This document shows positions 50,618 through 62,051 of a stretch of 64,000 nt of DNA, one piece after another. Position numbers and translations under genes: made by a program. This stretch comes from Juglans regia (Eukaryota > Streptophyta > Magnoliopsida > Fagales > Juglandaceae). Each line of letters starts with the position of its first letter. Position 1 is the first letter of the stretch. The notes beneath the pieces were generated by a model. It was not told where the DNA came from, ran no database searches, and saw only the letters and a list, made by a program, of their open reading frames with translations. Where the stretch lies: contig NC_049907.1 of NCBI RefSeq assembly GCF_001411555.2, forward strand, positions 35,919,866 through 35,983,865, in the 5' to 3' direction.

Positions 50618-52406
50618 ATAAGGGAAAAAAGTAAGTTGAGAAGTGCTCTTCAAGGGCAACGAGTTTCCCTCACCACGGATACATGGACATCCGTGCAAAA
50701 CCTCAACTATATGTGTCTCACTGCACACTTTATTGATGATAATTGGAAACTACACAAAAGAATTCTTTCTTTTTGTTTGGTTGAGAATCACAAGGGTGAT
50801 ACACTTGGTAGAGCCATAGAGATGTGCTTGCATGATTGGGGGAGACCGAAAATACTTGCAATCACACTTGATAATGCAAGTTCTAATAATGGAGCAATTT
50901 CTTATTTGAAGAAAAAAACCAAGTATAGGAAGGACACTGTTTTGGAACATGAATTCTTGCATGTTCGGTGTTGTGCCCACATCCTAAACTTAATTGTCCG
51001 TGAGGGGTTGAGGGAATTTGATGAGTCTATTGTGAAAGTGAGATGTGTTGTGAAATATGTTAAGTCCTCACCTCAAAGGTGGACTACATTTAAGAAGTGT
51101 ATTGGGTTGGAAGAAATTGCAAGCAAAAGTGGCATTTGTTTAGATGTACCAACTAGGTGGAACTCCACCTATCTTATGTTGGAGGGGGCTTTAAAATTTC
51201 GAAAAGCTTTTGAACGGTTGGAAGAAGAAGATTCGGGATTCCTTAGTAGTGTTGGAGACGATGATGTCGATGATGATGAAATTGGTGATATAGTGAATAG
51301 GAGAACATCAAAGAAGTTAGGGCCTCCCAATAATAATGATTGAGAGAAGGTAAAGTTGTTTGTTAGGTTTCTTGAACTATTTCATGATGCAACTTTATCT
51401 TTTTCGGGGAATCAATATGTAACTTGCAATTCTTTCTTTCTGGAGTTAGTTAAAATATCTGATGCAATTGAAGTGGAGTGTGAAATAGGAAGCCCTGTGG
51501 TAGGATTAATAGCCACAAATATGAAGAAAAAATTTGAAAAATATTGGGGCGACTTAGATAATATGAATATGTTGTTGTTTGTTGGGATTATTCTCGATCA
51601 TCGGTATAAGATGCGATATTTTGACTTTGCATTGGAATGCATGTATGCCAATGACCCCACAAAAGCGATTGATTTGAGTTGGAAGGTGAAAAATGCTTTA
51701 ATCCGCATGTATGAGGCATACACTGATAATGACGAAGGCTGCAATTCTGATTTACAACAGCAGCGCACAAGTCCCCCACGTGAAGAAGTAAATTCTACAG
51801 ATGGTAGTGGTAGTGGTAGAGTTGATAGGACGGCAGAAAGAATGGCCATATTCAAGCAGCGGTTACAGTCGGAAAACACTTTAGGGAGCAAGAATGATGT
51901 TGATAGATACCTAACTGAAAGTTGTGAGGAGGCGTTCCCAAGTTTTGACATTCTTATTTGGTGGAGGGTTAATTCAGTTAGATATCGTGTACTTTCAAAA
52001 GTTGCACGAGATGTATTCGCAATACCGGTATCTACAGTGGCTTCTGAATCTACATTTAGCACAGCGGGTCGTGTCCTTGATCCTTTTCGAAGTAGTTTAT
52101 CTCCGATGATGGTTGAGGCTCTCATTTGTACACAGAATTGGCTTCGTTCTTCTTCTATTCCAATCAACCTTAAGACTTTAATGAATGAGGTGGAGGATTT
52201 TGAAAGGCAGTTGGGTATGTTTCTTACTTACTTCATTTTATAACTTTTTTTTTATAAGTACATCATTTTATAACTTTTATGAGTTATAATACTATATGTT
52301 ATGTAAATTTATATAATTTGTTTTATTTATTTATTGTATAGAACTTGTTCGGGACGGTGACAATTCTATGGAGGCTTCAAATACAATTTCAACCAATGCA
52401 AGTTAA
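50618..52406 (+). pseudogene. hAT transposase with one premature stop (N-terminus in gap)
   Basis: RICESLEEPER/DAYSLEEPER-like transposase. Exon 1 is open from the gap to 52214 except for one TGA at 51341-51343; exon 2 (52342-52406) follows a GT...AG intron and ends ISTNAS. Visible parts: TTDTWTS (near 50678) and LDNASSN (near 50870) with the first two acidic catalytic positions, FLHVRCCAHILNLIV, PTRWNSTYLML, the middle helical insert, and the hATC dimerisation end (ATDVFAIPVSTVASESTFS-like at 52010-52070, then DPFRSSLSP). Related proteins usually have Trp where the TGA sits, so a single base change explains it. The BED finger end is hidden by the gap. Confidence 0.9.
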
Positions 52407-53300
52407 TGAGGTGAATCTATTTTAGCTTGTTAGTTTTCAATTTTCACTTTTGCTATTTCCAAATAATTTCTTTGTTTACACTTTACAGAATACTGTGAAA
52501 GATGAAAAGTATGTCAAGCCAAAAGATGTAGGAAGCTATGGCTTATGAGCTGTCAGGAGAAGAATTATCTTTATTGTAATTTGTATTTAGAGCTTTTAAT
52601 TTTTCAGTTATTTGGGAATTGTATAATTTTTAATTTTCATTATAATTTATCTATGCTTTGGAATGAATTTTTTTTTCTTTCTTACTTTTAGAAGCCAAAT
52701 CTGCTTGGAATGTTATTTCAATTTTCTTTCATTATCTAGTATAATTTTTAGTTTAATCATGTTTAAATTGTTTGGAATCTTTGGATGGATTAGTAGTAAG
52801 AAAATCAAGTAGCTATTCATTTTTTAAAGTTTTTTATGGATATAGACAATTTATTTTTTGTACTAAAACCTTTTATTCAAATTTATTCACTGTAATTTAG
52901 TTAGCATATTGCTTGGCAACACAATTACACAAGTATTATTAATTTATTATATTGACAATTTTTTTATGATTATTTTTATTTTCCCTTTAAGTTCTTTTGT
53001 ATTTTTTGGCTTCAAATTGGATAAATTGTTAGTGGGCTTTCACCATTGGGCCGAAAAAACAGAGGAATAAAATTGGGGTTAAGGGACCATTGGGCCGAAA
53101 AAACAGAGGAAGAAGATTGGGCTTTTGGCCCATCCAGTTAGGATTGGACCGAATAGGACCGACCAGACCAGACCGGACCGAATTGGACCGGACCGAACCG
53201 GTCCTTCTGCCTATTCGGTCTGGTCCAGGGTGAAAAAACCCTGGACCGAATTAGTCCGGTCCGGTCCATAACACCTCCTTCGGACCGACCGGACCGGACC
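52407..53300 (+). other. 3' untranslated and sub-terminal part of the hAT element
   Basis: AT-rich 3' sequence followed by the ACCGGACCGG repeat block (about 53150-53300). The phrase GGACCATTGGGCCGAAAAAA occurs twice (about 53040 and 53085). No gene. Confidence 0.6.
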
Positions 53301-53449
53301 GAATTCACCCCTAGTTATGAGTAAAGATTGAAGTGAGTTTGTGGGTCTCATTGAGAATTTTTTAAGTTGTTTGGCATGTGAAGTATTTTCATAAGTACAA
53401 GAATACTTGAAAAGTGTTGAGAAGAATTTGCTACCCAAACGTAGCCTTA

Positions 53450-56200
53450 GAGCGTCGGGACATGCAACACAAGGTTACATCTTAAAGCGTCGAGACAGGC
53501 AACACAAGATTACATATCCCTATACATGACAATTAATATACAATGTATCCTAATATGCAACTAGCATTATGCAATAATCGTAACGGAAATAAAGCTAAAA
53601 GTATAACTTATGTCAGAACAACTAAAAGCATCCTAATTTCATTAGTAATTATCAAGTTCAAAATACCAACGTAGCATAGACTTAGTACAACTAAGAATTA
53701 AAGTCAAATCATTCTCTTCATGTAATCTAAGCATTAAGGACTTGGACTATTATAACGTCCGTCCTTGTGGTTTTTTATAAAAATTATTTTTAACAAAGAC
53801 GACAGGAATTACCGTTTGATTTAAAACTTTTTACTTCCATACCCAGGGTGCAAGACTCTACGTTATAAAATAAAATTTGAGAATAAAAGAAGTTTACAGT
53901 GAAAAACATCAAACTTAAAATAAAAAATGCTTCTCATACATTTAAAACTCTCATGCCTAGACTTCTGTGCTCTTCTCCTTGGGTCGTGTCCGTCCTAACG
54001 CGTTCTGTTCATTTTGTTCCTGTGGGGGGAGGGGCATACACAAAAATTAAAATTAGTTGAATACTCAGTAAGCATTAACTTCATACCGTAAAGATATAAC
54101 AATATAGGATTTCAGTCATGCATTCATCACTCATACGTACATACATACAAGACAATAAGCATACATTCATTTTGAAAACATCACTAGACGGGGATTTTAT
54201 TAAAAGGGAAAATTTTCTTTTCGTAAAATATTTCTCCCGCCAGTGCCTTCATTTCTTAAAGAGTCTGAAGACTCGTGCATTCTCTTATCACTTTCCATCA
54301 ACCGTTACACACTATTACGACCCGTGTGTTGGGGTTGACGGATCTACCTTTGGACCATGATTCCGTCCGTGGCCTCTGGTTGGGAATCCATCAGTATGGA
54401 GGCAGTACTAGGTACACTACCAGCACTACTCACCCAACATTGCAATCTGCCCATTCATTGGTAACCTCATGCATTCGTTCGTTCATTAGGATCGTTACAT
54501 GTTTTCATACATCATAGCATTCATTCATTCAGTCCTTTCTTCCATTCTTTCATTAGCCAATTCATTCATGGAAAACATGATTTAAAAGATGAGCATCAAC
54601 TTAAACATCACATCATTAAGGCATCATTGGAACCATCAGTCCATGACATCCATAAAGCAAACAGTTCATAAGGACATTTTAAAACACTTTCTTTGCATCG
54701 CTTGTAGTATCGGTTCGTAAAAGAATGAGGCATAAGCCTCACGTTTTCGTTTTAAAAAGACTACATCTGATATCTACTATGTATAGTCATCCATCACATG
54801 CATACAATTAGATACTTGGGTTGCATAAAAAGGGGCTACTAAGAATGGCCATTACATACATATACTTGAAGACTTATACTTAGCATATTTTCATAAAAGC
54901 TCGTTCATTTTGTAAAGGTCTTAAAGATAAATATTTTCTTTTTGTTTCTTTTGTTTCTTTAGAAAACTCTAGAAGTGTATGAACATAATACTTACTGGTC
55001 TCCATGCTATTCTCATACCATGTAGTCCATTCACGTGCGTGTCAGATGGCAACCAACCTTAGTGTCATTTTCTATCTAGTACATAAGCAACTAAACTAGA
55101 AATAGAACTACACTTCACTTGGGAACACTCTCCTTCTTTCTCGGGCTCTTATGTGTCTCTTACTATGCTAAAACCTTCGAGGGTCCACTTACGGTCACTA
55201 CCTCTTCCAAACTCAATGCCCTACGTCGAGTGCTTATCCACTAAAGGGAACCCCATGATTCATCTTAAGGTTAAGACACTAAGACCTTCATCTTATTCTT
55301 CTTATTAACATCATCCCGATGCATGACTCAAACTTGCTAAGTCACGCATCCAAATCCTAGACAATACACACGTCACTTCCTACATTTGAGCCTACACTTC
55401 CTCATCATCATCATCGTCGTCCATGCATATCACACGACTCTAAGCCAACTTTGAGGCTCAAACATCGTGTACCTATGCTTTGGACAGATTACCCATTACA
55501 TATGGTAAATCCGTCCGGCATACATGTCTAACCAGATTACACATGTACCCTACTCCCTTTTGCCACCTAAGAGCAACATATAATCCACTAACGCCCGCTT
55601 GGGTAAACAAGCACCATACTTTGATACTAACCTTTTCTAACCCAGTTGGCAGGACTCTTCCTACTTCCTATCCTGTTACAAGTTCATCCCAACATTTAAC
55701 AAGACATGACTCCATTCACAACTACATCTTACAACGTCACGTAACTTGAGACTACTCCTAAGCTACATCGTGACCTTGTCACGTCACTTGGCTTCCCGTT
55801 ACATCATTTATATGCCAACTCCTCACTCATCACAAGGATGGTTTCTCAGGTACTCTTGACACATCGTGACATCCCATCACATTCTCGCTACGTCACTGTT
55901 ATGCCATTCTGTCACTTTATACGTACATTAGCCATAACACTGCTACACGGAGACACCTGTCACTGGGACTACCGATCACATCACAACTATTCCGAGACAC
56001 TGTTCCATAGTTTCCAACACTTCACACGTACTCCCAAACATAACACGGCTACACAGTAACACTAGTTATTGGGACTATCGGTTACATCACAACTAGCTCG
56101 GGATACTGTTCCACAGTTTCCAACACTGTTCATCATGCTCTATGCTCCTCAACTATGCAATCATCCTTATCTTCGCGACATGTCACACGGTATATCACTT
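53450..56200 (-). repeat. Long LTR-like noncoding sequence
   Basis: Part of the left LTR-like block. It opens with a twofold repeat of GCGTCGGGACATGCAACACAAGG (about 53453-53521). Near 54020-54080 the minus strand has CTTACTGAGTATTCAACTAA and a pyrimidine-rich acceptor-like CCCCTCCCCCCACAG, features of Tekay/Del-type LTR leaders. No protein-coding evidence. Confidence 0.5.
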
Positions 56201-56680
56201 CACCCCATGGAGTACACTCCACGTGTACTCCATTCACACACTACACTACACTACGCCACATCACCACTACAATACACCACATGGTGCACCACTTCACCAC
56301 ATGGAGTACACCACGTGTACTCCCTTCACACACGCTACACCACATCACCACTACGGCATACACGCCATATGGTGTATCACCTCGCCACATGGAATACACA
56401 CCACTTGTCTCCTTTCACATCACACTACGTCATGCACTACTACGATCCATGCCACATGGTACATTACTCCACCACATGGAGTACACTCCATGTGTACTCC
56501 ATTCACATTACGCTACGCCACACAGAGTGTACTCCACATGTACTCTTCCCATTCCACGCTACGCCACGAGAGTACACTCCGCGTGTACTCTCTTCATATC
56601 ACACTACGCCAGGAGAGCACACTCTACGTATACTCTCCTTATTCCACGCTACGCCATGAGAGTACATGTACTCTCTTCAC
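56200..56680. repeat. Degenerate tandem array of palindromic GTACACGTGTAC units
   Basis: Eight spaced palindromes of the type GGAGTACACTCCACGTGTACTCC lie at about 56207, 56301, 56389, 56476, 56523, 56568, 56612 and 56656. The first four are about 90 bases apart, the last four about 45. CAC-rich linkers separate them. The composition almost lacks stop triplets, which creates long open frames in all three plus-strand frames that are not genes. Confidence 0.8.
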
Positions 56681-57029
56681 ATTACACCACACTACATCAC
56701 CATTACACCACATACCTCACAACTATACTTCTCAGCACAGTCCACAACATGACTACACAGCACACTACACGACTACACCCAACACTTCACGTACATAGCA
56801 CATCACATCACCACACTACACAATGAACTCCACAAATACTAACAATATAGTCCACAACCTAATCAACCAACTAACATAATAACGAAGATAAGGGAAAGAG
56901 AGTTATACCATCGTCAGGATAACCTATGCGTTGCTCATTGCTCGACATGACCAGTAGCGTTAGAAGCCACTAGCTTGGGCCGCGTTCCATCGTGATCACT
57001 ACCGTGACCTTACAACAGAACTATCTTGG

Positions 57030-57397
57030 GGACTGAATCTAAGATTCTAGCGGGTGGATTTAGGCTGTGTAAGGGTGGCCGACATGGCGGGGAGTTCATG
57101 GGTGGCGGCTAGCCATGTCCAGTTATTGTTTGGGGTGTTTGAGGGCTATTTGGGCAATGGATTGGGGTCCTGGGGTGGTGGCCTTGTGGTGGTGCTGAGG
57201 TGGCACACGATAAAGGCACGGTGGCTCTTGGAGGAGCTTGTGTCCTGGGTCTCAAATTGGGAAATGGAAAAGGAGGCTCGACTGGGTGTTGGGTTGGCCA
57301 TGGAGGAGCTTAGGGAGGTCGGTGGAGCTAGTGGTGGCATCGAGGTGGTGGTACGGTGGCTGGAGGGCGGCAGATCTAGCCGTGAGATGGAGGAACA

Positions 57398-57453
<56 letters not shown>

Positions 57454-57960
57454 TGGGGAGGCTAGGTGGCTCAGCTCGGCATGGGGAGGCTAGGGGGAGG
57501 TTTACCAGTGAAAGAGGAGGCTGATGGTGGTGGTGCAGTGGCCGTGGGTGGCGGAGTTCGGTCTTGCGTATGGTGAACCTGTGTGCTAGGAGGGGTTGCT
57601 TGTGTGAGATGGAAGAGGGAGAGGAGGGGGTGTTGTGGGCTAGGTTTGAGGTGGTGGTTGTTGGGAGGTTGTGGGGCTTGGTGGTGGTGGCTGGGCTGAA
57701 CTGCGGCGGTGCATGGTGGCAGAATGGGTGAATGACCCGTGTAGAGACCTATATTTGAAAAGAGAGAGGGGCTGCGTGTGGGGGAGATCGGTGGTGGCTA
57801 GCTTGGTCGTCGGCGTGAGGCAAAGCCGGTGAGGTGGTCGGTGTCGTCGCTAGTGGCGCACAGCGGCGTTGGGTAGCTTAAAAGAGAGAATCGGGTGAGG
57901 GAGAGGGAGAGGCACACGTGAGCTGAGGCAGAGGGAGGAGAGAGAGGGAAAAGGGAAAGT
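57030..57960 (-). repeat. GC-rich LTR leader with (GA)n microsatellite
   Basis: Read on the minus strand this is a CT/CCACC-rich leader that opens with CCCTAGCTCCCTCTC, as in Tekay/Del-type LTR transcripts. It holds a (GA)n run of about 25 units at 57403-57451. Open frames through it on the plus strand are composition artefacts. Confidence 0.5.
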
Positions 57961-58536
57961 GGGGAAAAAAGAGAGGGAGCTAGGGTTTTAGTCCCAACCC
58001 TTTACCTCAGGGTCTTCAAAACGATCTAACGGTGGGTTTTAAATACTGATTTAAAAATACATAAACATTAACTTAACTAAAAACACTAAGAGGAATTAAG
58101 ACAGAATATTATTTAAATTAAACTTTAGTTTATAAAATAATAATATTTCATCATTAATAAAATTATGAAGTTTTGTTAATTACTTTTAAGAGAGTAAAAT
58201 CATCTAATTAATCAGAATTTTCAACATAATTTAAATTCCATAATATTTTCAATAACTGAAATCATTTAGATAAAATGATTTTATACAATTATAATATTTT
58301 TAGAGCTCTTCAAAAATATTATGAGCTCCAAAAATATTATAATTGTCTTACTTAAAATCAGGTTGGGTCCAATAACATTGAAAATACCTCATATAAATAT
58401 TTTCAGGACATTTAAAATATTTGAGGGCTTTAAAACATTGGGTGTATTTCAAAAATCAACTACTAACATTAAAAACACACCTTCAAGATTCGACACGCAA
58501 GACGAGACTCATGATTACTAGAGAGAAGGAGATGAC

Positions 58537-58684
58537 TGTTACATCCTCCCCTCCTTATAATAAATTTCGTCCTCGGGATTTCTCACTATTAGAGATAAGG
58601 AGGAGCAGGATGTTACATCCTCACTCCTTATAATAAATTGCGTCCTCGAAATTTGCTTAGCCTTAGAGACAAGAAGGAGCGAGA
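58537..58684 (-). repeat. Two tandem 74-bp copies of a polypurine-tract/LTR junction
   Basis: Units 58537-58610 and 58611-58684 are each 74 bases, each start TGTTACATCCTC on the plus strand and share CTCCTTATAATAAATT and CGTCCTCG. On the minus strand each reads ...TATAAGGAG-GAGGATGTAACA, a polypurine tract followed by an LTR start. A third TGTTACA follows at 58685. Confidence 0.8.
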
Positions 58685-61600
58685 TGTTACAGGTATAAAC
58701 ATCAAGATTAAATCCAGTCTCCTCTCAAGGTCCGATTCCTCCTCAATTAGTTGGATCCAACACTCCATCTAGCTCAATCTCCTCAAGACCTGGCACAACT
58801 TCTACCATTCCAAGTGGAATGATAGTGGTCCCACAAGGGGTGAGATTCACTCGAAATCTCAGTAAGTTAAGCAACCAACGTGCACAAAGATAAATTAAGC
58901 ATAAAGAATGATAAATATACAATACATGAAATGTAGAAAAATCAGTGTGCATGTGCATGTCTCCTATCCAGATTCCTAAACATTTCAGAAAAAATGAAGA
59001 CACACGTTTTCATTCAGTAAACATCCATACTTCATCAAAAAATTTCATCATTTTTAAAAATTCATAATTAACATCATAACGTGTGGTAACATTACAGTTC
59101 CCTATATGCACTGTGAGTACTTGCCGGTGACCGTAGTACAACTCACGTGGAAACTACGTTATCTATAAACTTGTTTTCAATACATTGGTAAATATAACAT
59201 AACATCATAACATGTACACCCAACAGCGTTAAGTGTCATAACATGTTGATTTCGCTCTGGCGTCCTTTAAAAAGAACTCATTCAAAACTCGTTGACTGTT
59301 CTTCGTCAACTCAGGGGTTACCACTCCATTATTAAACATTCCAAAGTGGATAAAAGAGTTCCACTAGGATAATTCATCATCCTAGCCTTTGGCATCGTGA
59401 CAAAAATTATTTTCATACTATACTTGAAAAATATTTTTCATGACATGTGCATATATGGCAAACTTTCATGCAAAAATGACATTTATAGATGCAATATGCA
59501 AAATGGTGAAAAATATCACATGTTATGTAATTATACACTCAATGTATCATATAACATGATATTTTATTCTCAAAATGATAATTGAAATATGAATGAAATA
59601 TTTATCAATATTTCATAATAATCTATCAAGGTGTAATAAGTTAGAAGCCAACTTACAAACTTCCTAAGTAATCAAAAAAACATCGTAGCAGCTGAAATCA
59701 AGTGCATACTAAGTTAGGATTAATACTTCTATGGTTGAGGTTCAAAATCAATGTCTTCAAAAATGGGTATTTACAAAAATACCTCCTAGACTTAAGAAAT
59801 TATCGTTAAGGTCCTAAATTTTCACTATTTACAAACGAATTCCAAATTTAACCAAAATTCATGAATTTCATATTTTTGGCATTATAAAACCATCTATGCC
59901 CTTGTATTTTCAAAAATAAAAGTGGAACTTGCTAAATAGTCCCAACCCATGGCTTGCACTCTAGTTGATGCCTAAGTGTGTTTTCAACTATTGCTCCCTA
60001 TGAATGCATACATAAGAGATTTTCTTTAAGCATAAATGATCACTAACATATTTAATGACATAATGAAGGCTAATTATTTGATAATCAAGTTCATCCCAAT
60101 ACTTAATCATGGCTAAGATATCTCAAATCTCCAATTTATTCAAAATCGATTCATACTTAATGATCAAAACAAGATAGATTTAAGACCTATCATGACATGC
60201 TTTTAATCACAAATCAAACCTTCCATAATCATTATAAGATAATAATAAATCATATAAAATCATGCTTAAGACATGTCATAGTTAAATTTTCACTTAAAAT
60301 CATTTACTCATTCAAACCACTATTTAATAACCCGATTTTGAACTAAGCATGATAACCTTCTCAAAACTCAACCAGATTTCATACCAACACTTGGAAACAA
60401 AGCTTGACATGCTAACTAAGATCAAGAGCAAGAAACTTACAAATTTCATGGTCTTCCAAGCACTCAAGACAGCCTTGCTCAAGAACATTCAAGAACTCAC
60501 CAAAACTCACTCGCTTTCACTCTTTTGATCTCTGAGGGGGAGAAGTGCCCTCAAGACTCAAGAGGAAACTTGGAGCTGAGGTGTGGCAGAAATGAGGAAG
60601 TGAGGGAGGTATTTATAGGGTTCAAGAGGGAAGAAGACGTTGGCCTTTGTGCAAGGTGATTGGGTGAAGTGGGAGGTGCACCAGTCTAGAAGTTTTTCAG
60701 CTTGCTTCCATGGGCTTATGTCACCTTGTGCAGGGGGAATAGTGGCCTGAAACCACCATTATTTCCTCCTCAATGTAGTTATCATGGCCCTGTGGAGGTG
60801 TCCAAGTGGTGGGGCATAGTTCATATGACAAGAAGTCACTCAAACCACCCTTGCAAACCGGCAGGTTTAGGTGGTTTCATTTGGCAGATTTGGGACTTTG
60901 GTTTTGGGAGGGAAAAACTTAGTCAATTTCTTCATGATGATCATGGGACCTCTTGAATATTGGGTGGTGAAAGAGGTGGCATGGGGTGGTGGCTCAACCA
61001 TGATAAATGGTTGGTTAAATTCCAACACAACCGGTTACCACTCAAAATAGACTAAGGTGTAATCAGTTTGGTCAATTGAATTGGTTTGTGTAACCAATTT
61101 TGTCCAATGCTCAAACTGAGTTTGAATGGGTCTCGTGAGGTGTTTAAGGACCATATTACCATTGAGTTCAAGTCACAAAAACATTGGACCGAGGGCAAAA
61201 CAGTCCAAGTATTCAAAGGACAATACACATAGCCGATTCATGCAAAGTTTGGGGTTTGATATGTCATTTTCCTTAATGAAATGTGGGGAGGTTTATCTAG
61301 GGTATTATTAAGGTCTAAGTATGATGAAATGAAGTAATCAATCAAGAAAAGTTCGAATTAGAGGGTTAAGAAAAGATTAAACGAAATTAAGTTTCAAAGC
61401 ATGGGTGAAAGTTCACTAACCTCAAATAAGATGGTTAATGGTCTTAACCAATTTTCAAAACTTAATTTGAATACTTAGGGTATGATTTGGGCTAAAGGAA
61501 ACCAATGGTATGGTGTATTAAGCTTTTGGTCTTGAATGGTGAAATAAACTCAAACATGGCTTTAGGCCTTGTGGGCTTTAAAAAGGCCAAGTATGTGGGT

Positions 61601-62046
61601 TCATAACTTATGGGCTCTTGGCCTTGAATGAGAAGGGCCTCATTTCCAGATTTTTAGGGTTGAGAAAAAATCTCAAGATCCACTAAGATGGGCTTGAAAA
61701 TGTTTGTCTTGGCCTAATTGGGCCATGGGTCCATCCTACACCAAGTTTGGCCCAAAGGCCTTATGCTTTCCTTAAGCTTGGGCCAAGGCTAGCTACCAAG
61801 TCTTGAATTTCCTATGGGCTTGGTTCAAGGCTTCTTAGGCTGGGCCCATGAATGTTCTAAGGTTCTAAAAACCTTACCAAATTCACTAATGGACTTGCTT
61901 CTCTAATCCTTAACTTAATGGTACTAAGTGTCAAGATTAAAGCTAACCTCACTATCAATCTTAATGTAAGTAATAACCTAAAATTAAAAACCTAATCTAA
62001 TGCATTTAAGGGTTAATCCTAATGATTAATTAGGTGGGGTGTTACA
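58685..62046 (-). repeat. Second LTR-like block, minus orientation
   Basis: On the minus strand it starts TGTAACACCCCACC (62046), has a TATA box TATAAATA at 60610-60617, a leader ending near ACTTACTGAGATTTCGAG (about 58850), and ends CCTGTAACA (58685). This is the architecture of a Tekay/Del LTR, though 3.36 kb is long. The 60-62 kb part is made of short noncoding phrases rich in GGCTTAGGCC-type words. No gene was found in it. Confidence 0.5.
60610..60617 (-). promoter_or_regulatory. TATA box of the second LTR-like block
   Basis: TATAAATA on the minus strand, followed by a CTCCCTCACTTCCTC-rich leader. Confidence 0.5.
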
Positions 62047-62051
62047 GTGGG

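Larger units (their letters stand above)
50617..53314 (+). mobile_element. hAT transposon (left end lost in the gap)
   Basis: Carries a nearly whole hAT transposase and ends in CACCCCTAG after a 150-base block of repeated CCGGACCGGAC-type phrases, typical hAT sub-terminal repeats. The right limit is 53310-53314 depending on how the 8-bp target duplication (within TAGTTATGAG) is drawn. The left terminus is in the N run. Confidence 0.8.
50330..53446. mobile_element. PIF/Harbinger (Tourist)-like element, split by a hAT insertion
   Basis: Perfect 16-bp terminal inverted repeats GGCTACGTTTGGGTAG (50330-50345) and CTACCCAAACGTAGCC (53431-53446) are flanked by TTA on both sides (50327-50329, 53447-53449), the usual PIF/Harbinger duplication. 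Its own sequence is 50330-50516 and about 53311-53446; the middle is a hAT element plus the N gap. Both halves share, in direct orientation, GTTATGAGTA-AGATTGAAGTG and GTTTGTGGGTCTCATTGAGA. Confidence 0.85.
50288..62046 (-). mobile_element. Tekay/Del-like LTR composite, bounded by GTGGG
   Basis: The block starts TGTGATGCCCCC (50288), ends GGGGTGTTACA (62046), and is flanked by the direct repeat GTGGG (50283-50287 and 62047-62051). Two long LTR-like parts can be seen in minus orientation: 62046-58685 (TATA at 60610-60617) and 58543-50288, preceded by a polypurine tract (AAGGAGGGGAGGA on the minus strand, about 58544-58556). Their sequences are not alike to my eye and there is no gag or pol. 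So it is a chimaera or a stack of insertions, not a normal element. Confidence 0.5.

Noticed and set aside
56069..56826. Three overlapping open frames of about 200 codons each
   Set aside because: They lie in all three frames over a CAC/TAC-rich tandem array that lacks stop triplets by composition; His/Thr/Tyr-rich translations have no domain pattern.
57054..57465. Gly/Val/Trp-rich plus-strand frames around the (GA)n tract
   Set aside because: Read through the antisense of a CT/CCACC-rich LTR leader; no protein features beyond composition.
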